NCBI RefSeq assembly: GCF_001982635.1
Contig: NZ_MKFI01000005.1
Coordinates: 330,479 to 394,478, forward strand
Direction of reading: 5' to 3'
DNA length: 64,000 bases
From: Bradyrhizobium mercantei
Lineage (GTDB): Bacteria; Pseudomonadota; Alphaproteobacteria; Rhizobiales; Xanthobacteraceae
The notes beneath the pieces were generated by a model. It saw nothing but the letters and a program-made list of their open reading frames with translations. It did not search any database and had not been told where the DNA came from. Each line of letters starts with the position of its first letter. Positions within the stretch are counted from its first letter, which is position 1. The position numbers and the translations under genes are program-made. Below, piece after piece: positions 35,569 to 44,433 of the stretch.

Positions 35569-36996
35569 GTGACCCGTCGAAAGCTCATTCTCATCCTCGC
35601 TGCCACGTCAGCCCTCGGCGCGCTGGGCTGGTCCGCCGCCCGCGCCCGGGACGTGCCGAAGGTGGCAACCGGATTTGTCGCCAACATCCTCTGCTCCGAA
35701 ACCTTCGTCAGCGGCCTCGATCCGAGGCGCGATTTCACCGAGACCACCGAGGCGATGCCGGGGGTGGGCCTGATCACCTGGGCGATGGACACCGAGGTCG
35801 ACCTCGACCGCAGGGATGTCACGGTGACGCTGTTCGGCGTCGGGCGCAGCCATGCGGTCTATCGCGAGGGGCTCGGCTGCACGCTCGATCATGGCGCGGC
35901 GCCGGCCGACGTCCCGCTGCCGCCGATGCAGCCGCAGGCCGCGCTGCTGCCCGAGATCGCCGGCCCCGCCATCGTCGCGCCGCAGACGCCGCAACTCGCC
36001 GCCGCGCTCGATCGCGCCTTCGCCGAGCCGGCTGAGCCGCCGTTCCGGCGCACCCGCGCGGTCGTCGTGATGAAGGACGGCCGCATCGTCGCCGAGCGCT
36101 ATGCCGACGGCATCGGTGTCGACACGCCGCTGCTCGGCTTCTCCGCCACCAAATCGGTGATCTCGGCCCTGATCGGAATCCTGGTGCGCGACGGCAAGCT
36201 TGGGATTGATAAACCGGCGCCGGTCGTGGCCTGGCAGGATCGGAACGATCCGAGGCACGCGATCACGGTCGATCAGCTGTTGCGTCACACCGCGGGAATT
36301 GCGCTCGGCAGCTCGCTGCAAGCCTCGCTGATGTCCGCGCTCGAGCCGGTCAACCGGATGAAGTTCATGGAATCCGACATGGCCGCCTACGCCGAGAGCA
36401 TTCCGCTCGAGACCGCGCCGGGCCAGGTGTGGAATTATCACGACGGCAATTTTCTTATCCTCTCGCATCTGATCCGCAATGCCGCCGGCGGCCGTGCCGC
36501 CGACGTGGTCCGCTTTGCGCACCGCGAATTGTTCGATCCGCTCGGTATGCACCATGTCGTGATGCAGTTCGACGCGGCGGGCACGCCGGAAGGATCGAGC
36601 GAGATGCTCGCGAGCGCGCGCGACTGGGCGCGGTTCGGCCAGCTCTACCTCAATGACGGCGTCGCCGGCGGCAAACGCATCCTGCCCGAAGGCTGGGTGA
36701 AATACTCGGCGTCGCCGACGCCGAACGCCTGGGTCGGTATCGGCGCGGGCTTCTGGACCAATCTCGGCGACAGCTTTGGCGCCAAATACCGCGTCGAGCA
36801 CGGCATGCCGCGCGACGCCTTCTTCGCCAAGGGCACGATCGGGCAATATGTCGTGATCGTGCCGTCGCAGCGGCTCGTCATCGTGCGGCTCGGCCGCTCG
36901 CCGAATGTGCCGCCCGCGGCGGACGGCGTGTTCGATCTGGTTCGCGATGTGATGACGGCGACCGCCACAAGCGCACGGCTCGCGGGCGGCAGTTGA
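35569..36996 (+). CDS. Exported beta-lactamase-family serine hydrolase
   Basis: A 475-residue class C-like serine hydrolase. A signal peptide (RRKLILILAATSALGALGWS, cleaved near ARA) is followed by an N-terminal extension of about 120 residues. The catalytic domain has S192 and K195 in GFSATKSVISAL and a tyrosine motif near YHDGNFLILSHL. The start is GTG at 35569, with GGAGGA five bases upstream; a TTG-initiated frame from 35548 would cover that ribosome site. It may act on peptidoglycan-like or ester substrates in the periplasm. Confidence 0.87.
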   Translation: MTRRKLILILAATSALGALGWSAARARDVPKVATGFVANILCSETFVSGLDPRRDFTETTEAMPGVGLITWAMDTEVDLDRRDVTVTLFGVGRSHAVYREGLGCTLDHGAAPADVPLPPMQPQAALLPEIAGPAIVAPQTPQLAAALDRAFAEPAEPPFRRTRAVVVMKDGRIVAERYADGIGVDTPLLGFSATKSVISALIGILVRDGKLGIDKPAPVVAWQDRNDPRHAITVDQLLRHTAGIALGSSLQASLMSALEPVNRMKFMESDMAAYAESIPLETAPGQVWNYHDGNFLILSHLIRNAAGGRAADVVRFAHRELFDPLGMHHVVMQFDAAGTPEGSSEMLASARDWARFGQLYLNDGVAGGKRILPEGWVKYSASPTPNAWVGIGAGFWTNLGDSFGAKYRVEHGMPRDAFFAKGTIGQYVVIVPSQRLVIVRLGRSPNVPPAADGVFDLVRDVMTATATSARLAGGS

Positions 36997-37124
36997 CCGG
37001 CACGTCACACAATACCCGCGCGATCGTGAATTGAATCTCCGGCCGAGGAATTTTCTGATGTCGTGGCGCATCTCGCAGGAGGTGCGCCACCGTTTCTTGA
37101 AACGCGCGTCAGCAGGAGACCATC

Positions 37125-37415
37125 ATGCCGAAAGCCTACTGGATCGTGCACGTCACGGTTCACGACGAAGCCCGCTATCCCGAATATCTCGCCGCGGCGA
37201 TGCCGGTGTTTGAGAAATACGGCGCCAACTTCATCGTGCGCAATGGCCCGTATGAGGTGATGGAAGGCGCGACGCGCCAACGCAACTTCGTCATCGAGTT
37301 CAAGGATCGCGCCACCGCGATGGAATGCTACACCTGCCCCGACTATCAAGCCGCGAAAGCGATCCGGCAGAAATATTCGGACGGGGATTTCGTGATTATT
37401 GATGGGGCGGAGTAG
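37125..37415 (+). CDS. DUF1330 domain protein
   Basis: A 96-residue small ferredoxin-like alpha/beta-barrel protein: MPKAYWIVHVTVHDEARYPE at the N-terminus, GATRQRNFVIEFKDRATAME in the middle and KYSDGDFVIIDG at the end. These are the usual DUF1330 features. AGGAG lies upstream. Function unknown. Confidence 0.9.
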   Translation: MPKAYWIVHVTVHDEARYPEYLAAAMPVFEKYGANFIVRNGPYEVMEGATRQRNFVIEFKDRATAMECYTCPDYQAAKAIRQKYSDGDFVIIDGAE

Positions 37416-37437
37416 GCTCCCGAGGACCATCCCCATC

Positions 37438-37560
37438 GTCGTCCTGGCGAAAGCCAGGACCCATTACCCCAAATCTCAATTGTTGCGGGACGCTGGGGCC
37501 GCAGCTCACGTTCACAACGCAACCCTGTGGTTATGGGTCCCTGCTTTCGCAGGGACGACG
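37438..37560. repeat. Palindromic intergenic repeat, family B, copy 2
   Basis: The left arm CGTCGTCCTGGCGAAAGCCA is followed by GGACCCATTACCCC. The right arm TGTGGTTATGGGTCCCTGCT continues TTCGCAGGGACGACG. It is the same family as 33210-33379 and lies between convergent genes. Confidence 0.88.
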
Positions 37561-37604
37561 GCTGTGGGTGATGTGCGCAGCCTGCGCAGCAACGATAGAT
37601 CCCT

Positions 37605-38975
37605 CTACTGCCGTCCCAGCTGCGTCGCCTTTTCCACGCGGTCAAACCGTTCCAGCGTCAGGATCGCGTCGGCGAGCTGGTCGGCGCGCTTGTCGAGCAC
37701 CGGGCGGGCCAGCGTCAGGAACTTCTGCTGCATCGCCTGCGCGTCGGGAAACGAGGTCGGCTCGCCGGATGGATCGGCATAGAGGCGCTCATGCACGCCG
37801 TCATCGGTCGTGATCGAGACGCGGGCGCCGAACGGATGGGTGCGGCCGACCTCGAGCCGGTCGTCCTGCACCACGTCGAACTTGTCGGCGAGCGCGTCGA
37901 TCGCCTTGTCGCCCAGCCGGTCGTAATCGTCCCAGCCGAAATGGCCCTGGTCGAGCGCGATCGCGCCGGTGAAGAACATCGAGAACTGGCCGCCGACCAC
38001 CGAGGTCGGATGGCGCTTGGTGGCGGCATCTCCGGTCAGCGTGATGCCGTTGCGGTGCAGGCCGATCTCGACCCTTTTGATCTGGTCCGGGGTCAGATTG
38101 TGCTCGCGCCGCATCGCGATCAGTGCGTCGATCGCGGCATGGGTGTAGCGGCAGCTCGGATACGGCTTCACGCCGATCTTCAGCGTCTCGTAAGTGTGGC
38201 CCAAGTCCGCCACCGCCTTGTCCGGATGCGCGTCATCGGTATAGCCGACCAGCAGGCCATGCTTGCCCTCGACCGACTCGCTCGAACCGATGAAGTCGTT
38301 GCGCGCCAAGGTCGCTGCAATCACGCCGTTCATCGCGGCGGCGCCGACCTGGTAGCGCTTGTTCCAGGCGCCATTGACCAGGAATTGCAGCGAGCCGGCA
38401 GCCTGGCTGCCGGAGACGCCGAACGCGGAGATGATCTGCTCTTTCGACAGGCCGAACAGCTTGGCCGCGGCCGCGGCGGCGCCATAGGTGCCGGCGGTCG
38501 CGGTCGGGTGGAAGCCCTTGGCATAATGCGAGGTCGGGTCGAGCGCATTGCCGAGCCGGCAGCACACTTCATAGCCGGCGACGATCGCGGTCAGCACGTC
38601 GCGGCCGGAGGCGCCGACCATCTCGCCGACTGCGAACGCCGCTGGCACCACGGGTGCGCTCGGATGCAGCGAGGAATCGGCGTGGGTGTCGTCGAAGTCG
38701 AGCGAATGGCCGAGCGCGCCGTTGAGCAGCGCCGCCACGGCCGGCGTCCAGGTCTTGGAATCGCCGAACACGGTGGCCTCGCCCTTGCCGTCGAGCGCCA
38801 GCGCCTCCAGCATCTTCATCAGCGACGGGGTGGATTCCGCATCGCGGCGGGCGCGGATGGTGCTGCCCAGGAAATCCAGCGTCAAAACCTTGGCGCGCTC
38901 CAGCACCTCGGACGGAATGTCCTCGAATTTCAGGTCGGCGACATAGGCGGCGAGCGTTGCGGTTTCGTGGGCCAT
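37605..38975 (-). CDS. MmgE/PrpD family protein
   Basis: A 456-residue protein of the 2-methylcitrate dehydratase (PrpD) family. It has the typical ALGHSLDFDDTHADSSLHPS active-site segment and LGNALDPTSHYAKGFHPTAT. PrpD itself belongs to the propionate methylcitrate cycle; many relatives act on other acids such as aconitate or itaconate. No prpB or prpC is nearby, so the substrate is open. It is divergent from the FUSC gene. Confidence 0.9.
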   Translation of the reverse strand: MAHETATLAAYVADLKFEDIPSEVLERAKVLTLDFLGSTIRARRDAESTPSLMKMLEALALDGKGEATVFGDSKTWTPAVAALLNGALGHSLDFDDTHADSSLHPSAPVVPAAFAVGEMVGASGRDVLTAIVAGYEVCCRLGNALDPTSHYAKGFHPTATAGTYGAAAAAAKLFGLSKEQIISAFGVSGSQAAGSLQFLVNGAWNKRYQVGAAAMNGVIAATLARNDFIGSSESVEGKHGLLVGYTDDAHPDKAVADLGHTYETLKIGVKPYPSCRYTHAAIDALIAMRREHNLTPDQIKRVEIGLHRNGITLTGDAATKRHPTSVVGGQFSMFFTGAIALDQGHFGWDDYDRLGDKAIDALADKFDVVQDDRLEVGRTHPFGARVSITTDDGVHERLYADPSGEPTSFPDAQAMQQKFLTLARPVLDKRADQLADAILTLERFDRVEKATQLGRQ

Positions 38976-39107
38976 CGTGTTTCCTCAATTTTGCGGCGCA
39001 GGGTAGGCGGGCGGGTTTGGCCTTTCAAGCCACCTTGCCGCCGCGGGCAGCAGCCATGCTCGACGTGCTTTAACATAGGCGTTTCCATTGATTGCGGATC
39101 AGGGTGC

Positions 39108-40247
39108 ATGAGGACCTTCGCAAAACGCATGTTCGACAAGCTCTGGACCCGCAAGACGCAGCTGGCGCTGGCGGTCCGGATCGCGTCCGCCGGCGTCGCG
39201 GCCTATACCGTCGCGCTGGCGCTCAACCTCATGCTACCGCTCTGGGCGGTGCTGACCTCGCTGATCGTGACCCAAATGAGCGTCGGCCGGTCATTGAAGG
39301 CGACCCGCGACTACATGCTCGGCACCATCGGCGGCGCCATCTATGGCGGCGCGATCGCGGTGCTGATCCCGCATTCCGGCGAGGGCAGCCTGCTGGCGCT
39401 GCTGGTGCTGGCGATCGTGCCGCTGGCCTTCATCGCCGCGCTCAATCCCAGCCTGAACTCGGCGACAGTGACGGCGGTGATCGTGCTGCTGCTGCCGACG
39501 ATGCATCACTCCAACCCGCTGGATTCGGCGATCGACCGCGTGCTCGAGGTCACGGTCGGCGCGCTGACCGGCCTTGTGATCTCGTTCCTGGTGCTGCCGT
39601 CGCGCGCGGTCAGCCAGATCCGGGTCAATGCGTCGAAGCTGCTGGAATTGCTTTCGGCGGCGTTCGCCGAATTGCTCGCCGGCCTGACCCGCGGTCTCGA
39701 CAACGACGCATTGCACCGGATCCAGGATGGCATCGGCACCGCGGTGACCAATCTGCACGCGACCGGCCTCGAGGCCGAGCGCGAGCGCTCGATGCATCTG
39801 TCGTCGGGACCGGACACCGGCCCGCTGCTGCGAACCATTCAGCGGCTGCGGCATGACGTCGTGATGATCGGGCGCGCCTGTGTCGTGCCGCTGCCGGCCG
39901 ATATCCAGGCCAGGCTGGCGCGGCCGCTCGCCGAGGTCAGCAAGGCGATCGTCACCTACATGGTGGCGGTCGCGACCGCCCTGCGCGCCGGCAGCGGACC
40001 GGCCGATATGGCGCCGGTCGACGCGGCGCTGCATGCCTATAGCGAGGAGGTCGCCGCGGTTCGCAGGGATGGCCTGATCCGCGGCCTGCCGGTCGATGCC
40101 GCCGAACGCTTCTACGCGCTCGGCTTCTCGCTCGACCAGATGCGGCAGAACCTCAACGACCTCAAGCGCTGCCACGGCAATTGGTGCACCAACGGCGAGA
40201 CTGCGGAGAAGATCGTCGCCGACGCACCGGAGAAGAGCGTGGCGTGA
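39108..40247 (+). CDS. FUSC-family inner-membrane protein (aromatic acid exporter-like)
   Basis: 379 residues. The N-terminal six hydrophobic segments (ALAVRIASAGVAAYTVALAL through LTGLVISFLVLPSRA, about 20-170) are followed by a soluble helical part. It resembles the FUSC/YccS/AaeB family that exports aromatic acids together with a membrane-fusion protein, but no such partner is adjacent. The start at 39108 has AGGG seven bases upstream; the open frame back to 37791 is an overlapping shadow of prpD. Confidence 0.85.
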   Translation: MRTFAKRMFDKLWTRKTQLALAVRIASAGVAAYTVALALNLMLPLWAVLTSLIVTQMSVGRSLKATRDYMLGTIGGAIYGGAIAVLIPHSGEGSLLALLVLAIVPLAFIAALNPSLNSATVTAVIVLLLPTMHHSNPLDSAIDRVLEVTVGALTGLVISFLVLPSRAVSQIRVNASKLLELLSAAFAELLAGLTRGLDNDALHRIQDGIGTAVTNLHATGLEAERERSMHLSSGPDTGPLLRTIQRLRHDVVMIGRACVVPLPADIQARLARPLAEVSKAIVTYMVAVATALRAGSGPADMAPVDAALHAYSEEVAAVRRDGLIRGLPVDAAERFYALGFSLDQMRQNLNDLKRCHGNWCTNGETAEKIVADAPEKSVA

Positions 40248-40254
40248 TCTCCGG

Positions 40255-40911
40255 CTATGTCTTGCGGCGCGTCAGGCCCTTGCTCTCCATGCGCCAGATC
40301 AGGAGGTCGATGCGGTCCTGACCGAAGAACGGTTCGTTCTCGAAGACGAAGGTCGGCACGCCCCAATGGCCGGACGCGGCATGCGCGTCCTCATTGCCCT
40401 TGATGACCGCCTCATAGCGATCGGGATCGGCGGCGACGGCCGCATCCATTGCGGCGAGATCGAAGCCTGAGGCATCAGCCGCTTGCGCCAGATGATCGCC
40501 TTCGTTCCAGCCCTTCACCGAGCCATCCCACAGCACGCGGCTGATGGCCGAGGTGAATGCAAGCGATCGTCCCTCGAACTGGGCGGCGGCACCGAGCCGG
40601 GTCAGGCGATGGATGTAGGGCTGGTGCGCGGCGACGTCGAGCGTCGTCATGTCCTGCACAATCGGGTCCGGACGCGGAAAGCGGAACGGGATGTTCTCGT
40701 GCTCGGCGACGCGGCGGGAGTCGAGCACGACATAGCGGGCGAACTGCGGATTGGTCTTCTTGAAGAAGCCGGGCACGCGCACCGCCAGCGGATAGACCGG
40801 CCGCAGATTCACCTCGACGTCGTAGTCGGACACCATCCGCAACGTCTTCGGTAGCGCCAGATAGCTGTAGGGACTGCGAAACGAGAAGAACAGGTCGACC
40901 GCCAATGCCAC
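40255..40911 (-). CDS. 2-hydroxychromene-2-carboxylate isomerase family (DsbA/kappa-GST fold)
   Basis: A 218-residue thioredoxin-fold protein with FFSFRSPYSYLA near the N-terminus, where Ser10 is the likely glutathione-contact residue, and GHWGVPTFVFENEPFFGQDR near the C-terminus, the usual HCCA isomerase end. It starts with GTG, three bases after the DUF2867 stop, so it is cotranscribed with DUF2867 and MATE. A role in aromatic breakdown or glutathione conjugation is suggested by family only. Confidence 0.85.
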   Translation of the reverse strand: MALAVDLFFSFRSPYSYLALPKTLRMVSDYDVEVNLRPVYPLAVRVPGFFKKTNPQFARYVVLDSRRVAEHENIPFRFPRPDPIVQDMTTLDVAAHQPYIHRLTRLGAAAQFEGRSLAFTSAISRVLWDGSVKGWNEGDHLAQAADASGFDLAAMDAAVAADPDRYEAVIKGNEDAHAASGHWGVPTFVFENEPFFGQDRIDLLIWRMESKGLTRRKT

Positions 40912-40914
40912 GCG

Positions 40915-41388
40915 CTACTCTCCCACCTTGCGCAACATCGCCGGCACGATCAGCCGGTGGAACGGCATGATCACCGCGAGATAGGTGCGGCCGAGCCAGT
41001 TGTGGGTCAGCACCAGCGTGGTGGCGGTGATGTTGCGCGCAGCGCCGGTGCTGGTGACGTCGACCACCAGGCGGAAGTCGAGATGCTTGTCGTTGAAGCC
41101 GGCGACCAGCCGCTCGGGCGTCTCGCTGACCACGGGGAATAGTCCGATCATGTCGCGCCCCACGCCGTCGGCCGCGCCCGAGGTCTTCAGGCCGAGCGGC
41201 GTGACCAGAACGTTTCGCAAGGCAATCAGCCATTTGGCCCAGCGCGGCTGCTGGCCCAACATCGTCTCGGTGGCGTGCCGCGCATCGAGATCCGGTTGCG
41301 TGGTCGCGATCCGGAACGCGTCGATGAATTGCGCGCCGGTTAGCAGCGCGTCGGAATCCACGTTCGGCGTGACCTCGTCGACCCTCAT
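40915..41388 (-). CDS. DUF2867 domain protein
   Basis: A 157-residue protein beginning MRVDEVTPNVDSDALLTGAQ and ending LAVIMPFHRLIVPAMLRKVG. The family occurs both alone and as the C-terminal part of sugar epimerase-like proteins. The ATG overlaps the MATE stop codon (ATGA at 41385-41388). Its role is unknown; the coupling to a MATE efflux pump suggests a shared small-molecule substrate. Confidence 0.82.
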   Translation of the reverse strand: MRVDEVTPNVDSDALLTGAQFIDAFRIATTQPDLDARHATETMLGQQPRWAKWLIALRNVLVTPLGLKTSGAADGVGRDMIGLFPVVSETPERLVAGFNDKHLDFRLVVDVTSTGAARNITATTLVLTHNWLGRTYLAVIMPFHRLIVPAMLRKVGE

Positions 41389-42782
41389 CCAGCCAGTCTG
41401 CGTGCCAGCAGACGGAAACGCAAGACCAGGAGGGTCGCATAAACGGCAGTGCCGAGCGACAATCCGATCCAGACGCCGGGGGCATTGAACCCGGCCCAGA
41501 AGGCCAGCGCGGAGGCCGACGCGAAGCCGATCAGCCAATAGCTGATGACGGCGAACAGCAGCGGCACCTGGGTGTCGTTCATGCCGCGCAACGCGCCGGC
41601 GCTGGTGGTCTGCACGCCGTCGGCGATGAAGAAGGTCGCGCCGATCAGCAGCAGCGCCGCGGTGAGTTGCGCCGTGGCGTCGGAGGCCTCGCCGAGGAAC
41701 AGCGCCGCGATCTCGAAGCGCGCCAGGATCACCGCGAGGGTCATGACGCTCATGAACACGCCGGAGAGCGCGATCGCGACAAAGCCGGCACGCTGCACTG
41801 CGTCGGTATCGCGGCGGCCGACGGCCTGGCCGACCCGCACGGTGGCCGCCATGCTGACGCCGAACGGCACCATGAACAAAATCGCCGCGATCTGCAGCGC
41901 GATCTGGTGCGCGGCCAGCGCCGTGGTGCTGATCAGCCCCATCAAGAGGCCGGCGGCACCGAACAGGCCGTATTCCAGCAGGAAGGCGATCGAGATCGGC
42001 GCGCCGACGGCGACGAGCTTGCCCATCAGCGGCCAGTCGATGCGCCAGACGCGGCTGAACACATGATACTTGCGGAACGGACGGCGCCGCGCCGCGAACC
42101 ACACGCCGGCGAGGAAGGTGCCGAGATTGACGATCGTGGTCGCGAGCCCGGCGCCGAACATGCCGAGCTCGGGCATGCCCCATTTTCCGTAGAGCAACAA
42201 ATAGACCATCAGTGCGTTGGCCGGGATCGCCGCCAGCGTGATCCACAGCACCGGCTCCGGCCGGTTCACCGCGCTCATGAAGCCGCGGAGCGCAATGAAC
42301 CACAGCGCCGGCAGGATGCCCCAGGCCAGCCCGAACAGATATTGCTGCGCCAGATGCGCGGTGGCCTGGGTCTGGCCGAGCGCGAGCAGGATGCGCTCGC
42401 CGTGGAACGGCAGTGCCATCAACGGCAGCACCATGAAGAAACCGGCCCACAGGCCGACGCGGAGCGCGCGCCGCATCACCCGCGGGTCGCGCGCGCCGAA
42501 TGCCTGCGCGGCCAGCGGCGAGACCGCCGACATCATGCCCATGCCGATGGTGAAGCTGACGAAATATACGGTATGCGCCAGCGCCGCGGCGGCGACGTTC
42601 TCGCTGCCGAGCCGGCCGATGAAGGCGAGGTCGGTCGTCATCATCGCGATCTGCCCGAGCTGCGTCAGCGCAAGCGGCACCGCGAGCTTCAGCGTTTCCG
42701 CGAGCTCGGCTGAGAGCAGCTTGCGAGAGGGGACGACGGCCGCGCGCGCCGCGACCGGATCGATCTTGTCGATGCAGGTCAT
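41385..42782 (-). CDS. MATE-family efflux transporter
   Basis: A 465-residue membrane protein with 12 hydrophobic segments in two MATE repeats (LALTQLGQIAMMTTDLAFIG in the first, GAPISIAFLLEYGLFGAAGL in the second). It exports cationic drugs or metabolites using Na+ or H+. It is the first gene of a three-gene minus-strand operon with DUF2867 and the isomerase. Confidence 0.93.
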   Translation of the reverse strand: MTCIDKIDPVAARAAVVPSRKLLSAELAETLKLAVPLALTQLGQIAMMTTDLAFIGRLGSENVAAAALAHTVYFVSFTIGMGMMSAVSPLAAQAFGARDPRVMRRALRVGLWAGFFMVLPLMALPFHGERILLALGQTQATAHLAQQYLFGLAWGILPALWFIALRGFMSAVNRPEPVLWITLAAIPANALMVYLLLYGKWGMPELGMFGAGLATTIVNLGTFLAGVWFAARRRPFRKYHVFSRVWRIDWPLMGKLVAVGAPISIAFLLEYGLFGAAGLLMGLISTTALAAHQIALQIAAILFMVPFGVSMAATVRVGQAVGRRDTDAVQRAGFVAIALSGVFMSVMTLAVILARFEIAALFLGEASDATAQLTAALLLIGATFFIADGVQTTSAGALRGMNDTQVPLLFAVISYWLIGFASASALAFWAGFNAPGVWIGLSLGTAVYATLLVLRFRLLARRLAG

Positions 42783-42879
42783 GACGGCACGTCTAGCACG
42801 GCAAACTGGCCAGAAGGATGGCCGAACTGCCGAAACGCGACGATCTCACGCAGAGATCATCGCGTCCCGAACTGTCGTT

Positions 42880-42926
42880 GGAGCATGGCCCGACCGGATA
42901 AGCGTTTCACGTTTTCCCGGATCACG
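42880..42926. repeat. Degenerate family F repeat
   Basis: GAGCATGGCCCGACCGGATA and GTTTTCCCGGATCACG resemble the ends of the family F elements at 54381-54446 and 56141-56210. The match is weak. Confidence 0.4.
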
Positions 42927-44214
42927 ACCGGGCTGGTATCCGCTTGATCTTGGCGCCGAGCGCGTTGAGGCGTTCGTCGATCCGCTCATAGCCGCGCTCG
43001 ATCTGGTCGGCATTGTTGATGGTGGAGGTGCCGTTGGCGCAAACCGCGGCCAGCAGCATCGCCATACCGGCGCGGATGTCGGGCGAGTTCATCGGCGCGC
43101 CGCGCAGCCGGCTCGGGCCGGCCACGATTGCGCGGTGCGGATCGCACAGCACGATGCGGCCACCCATCGCGATCAGATTATCGACGAAGAACATTCGCGA
43201 CTCGAACATCTTCTCGTGCATCAGGATGACGCCGTCGCACTGCGTCGCGGTGACGATCGCGATCGACATCAGATCGGCCGGGAAGGCCGGCCAGGGCTGA
43301 TCCTCGAGCTTCGGCACGTGACCGCCGAAATCATCGTGGATCTTCATGGTCTGGTTCGACGGCACGACGAGGTCGTCGCCCTCGACGCCGCAGACGATGC
43401 CGAGTCGCTCAAAGCCCATCCGGATCGAACGCAGATGCTCGACGCCGGCGCGCGCGATGCGCAGCGGCGAGCGCGTCACCGCGGCGAGCCCGATCAGCGA
43501 TCCGACCTCGATATGGTCGGGCTGGATCGCGAAACTCGTGCTGCCGAGCGTCGCCGGCCCGTGCACGATGATGGTGTTGGTGCCGACGCCTTCGATCTTG
43601 GCGCCGAGCGCGATCAGGAAGTTGGCGAGGTCCTGCACATGCGGCTCGGAGGCCGCGTTGCGCAGATAGGTGGTGCCGCGGGCGGCGACGGCGGCGACCA
43701 GCGCATTCTCCGTCGCGGTCACGCTGGGTTCGTCGAGGAACACGTCGGCGCCCTTCAGGCGCGAGGCGCGGAATTCGAGCCGGTGCGTCGCGGTGACGGT
43801 GGCGCCAAGCTGCTCGAAGGCCAGGAAGTGCGTGTCGAGCCGGCGGCGGCCGATCACGTCGCCGCCGGGCGGCGGCAGCGCGACCTCGCCGCAGCGGGCG
43901 AGCAGCGGTCCTGCCAGCAGGATCGAGGCGCGGATGCGTGCGCACAGCGCCGGATCGAGATCGGCGGCGCGGATTTCCTTGGCATGGATCTGCAACGTGT
44001 TGCGCTCGGTCCATTCGGCGCTTGCGCCGACCGAACGGCACAGCTCGACCAGCGTCTCGGTGTCGCGGATACGCGGCACGTTGGTCAGCGTGACCGGATG
44101 TTCGGTGAGCAGGGCAGCGGCGATGATCGGCAGCGCAGAGTTCTTGTTGCCCGACGGCTCGATGGTGCCCGAAAGGCGGCGGCCGCCTTCGACGATGTAT
44201 TGGATCGGCGGCAC
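42922..44214 (-). CDS. murA: UDP-N-acetylglucosamine 1-carboxyvinyltransferase with Asp at the fosfomycin Cys position
   Basis: A 430-residue EPSP-synthase-fold enzyme that transfers enolpyruvate to UDP-GlcNAc, the first committed step of peptidoglycan synthesis. Conserved K24-N25 lie in SGNKNSALPI. The active-site loop is PPPGGDVIGRRRLD, where D119 replaces the Cys115 of E. coli. The start is GTG at 44214, preceded by GGGGAC. It lies downstream of gyrB. A second, cysteine-type MurA may exist elsewhere in the genome, which this window cannot show. Confidence 0.93.
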   Translation of the reverse strand: MPPIQYIVEGGRRLSGTIEPSGNKNSALPIIAAALLTEHPVTLTNVPRIRDTETLVELCRSVGASAEWTERNTLQIHAKEIRAADLDPALCARIRASILLAGPLLARCGEVALPPPGGDVIGRRRLDTHFLAFEQLGATVTATHRLEFRASRLKGADVFLDEPSVTATENALVAAVAARGTTYLRNAASEPHVQDLANFLIALGAKIEGVGTNTIIVHGPATLGSTSFAIQPDHIEVGSLIGLAAVTRSPLRIARAGVEHLRSIRMGFERLGIVCGVEGDDLVVPSNQTMKIHDDFGGHVPKLEDQPWPAFPADLMSIAIVTATQCDGVILMHEKMFESRMFFVDNLIAMGGRIVLCDPHRAIVAGPSRLRGAPMNSPDIRAGMAMLLAAVCANGTSTINNADQIERGYERIDERLNALGAKIKRIPARS

Positions 44215-44433
44215 GCGGAATGTCCCCTAACGCATTCAGACTTGGATTCAAGCTCGGCCACGCAAAATTCCGTAACGGAATCAATGGCTGGCCGGCACCG
44301 TAACACAATTCCCGGCGCAGCATCCACCCGAAAGGTAGCCGCGCGACGGTGTCGATCGTGATGTCACGGAGACGTCATTCCCGCCGAGCCATCGCTTCGG
44401 AGAGCGCAGCGCGGCCTGAGAGCGAACGAGCCC

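Noticed and set aside
37791..39107. Upstream extension of the FUSC gene
   Set aside because: It is antisense to prpD and not conserved. The AGGG site before 39108 supports the shorter start.
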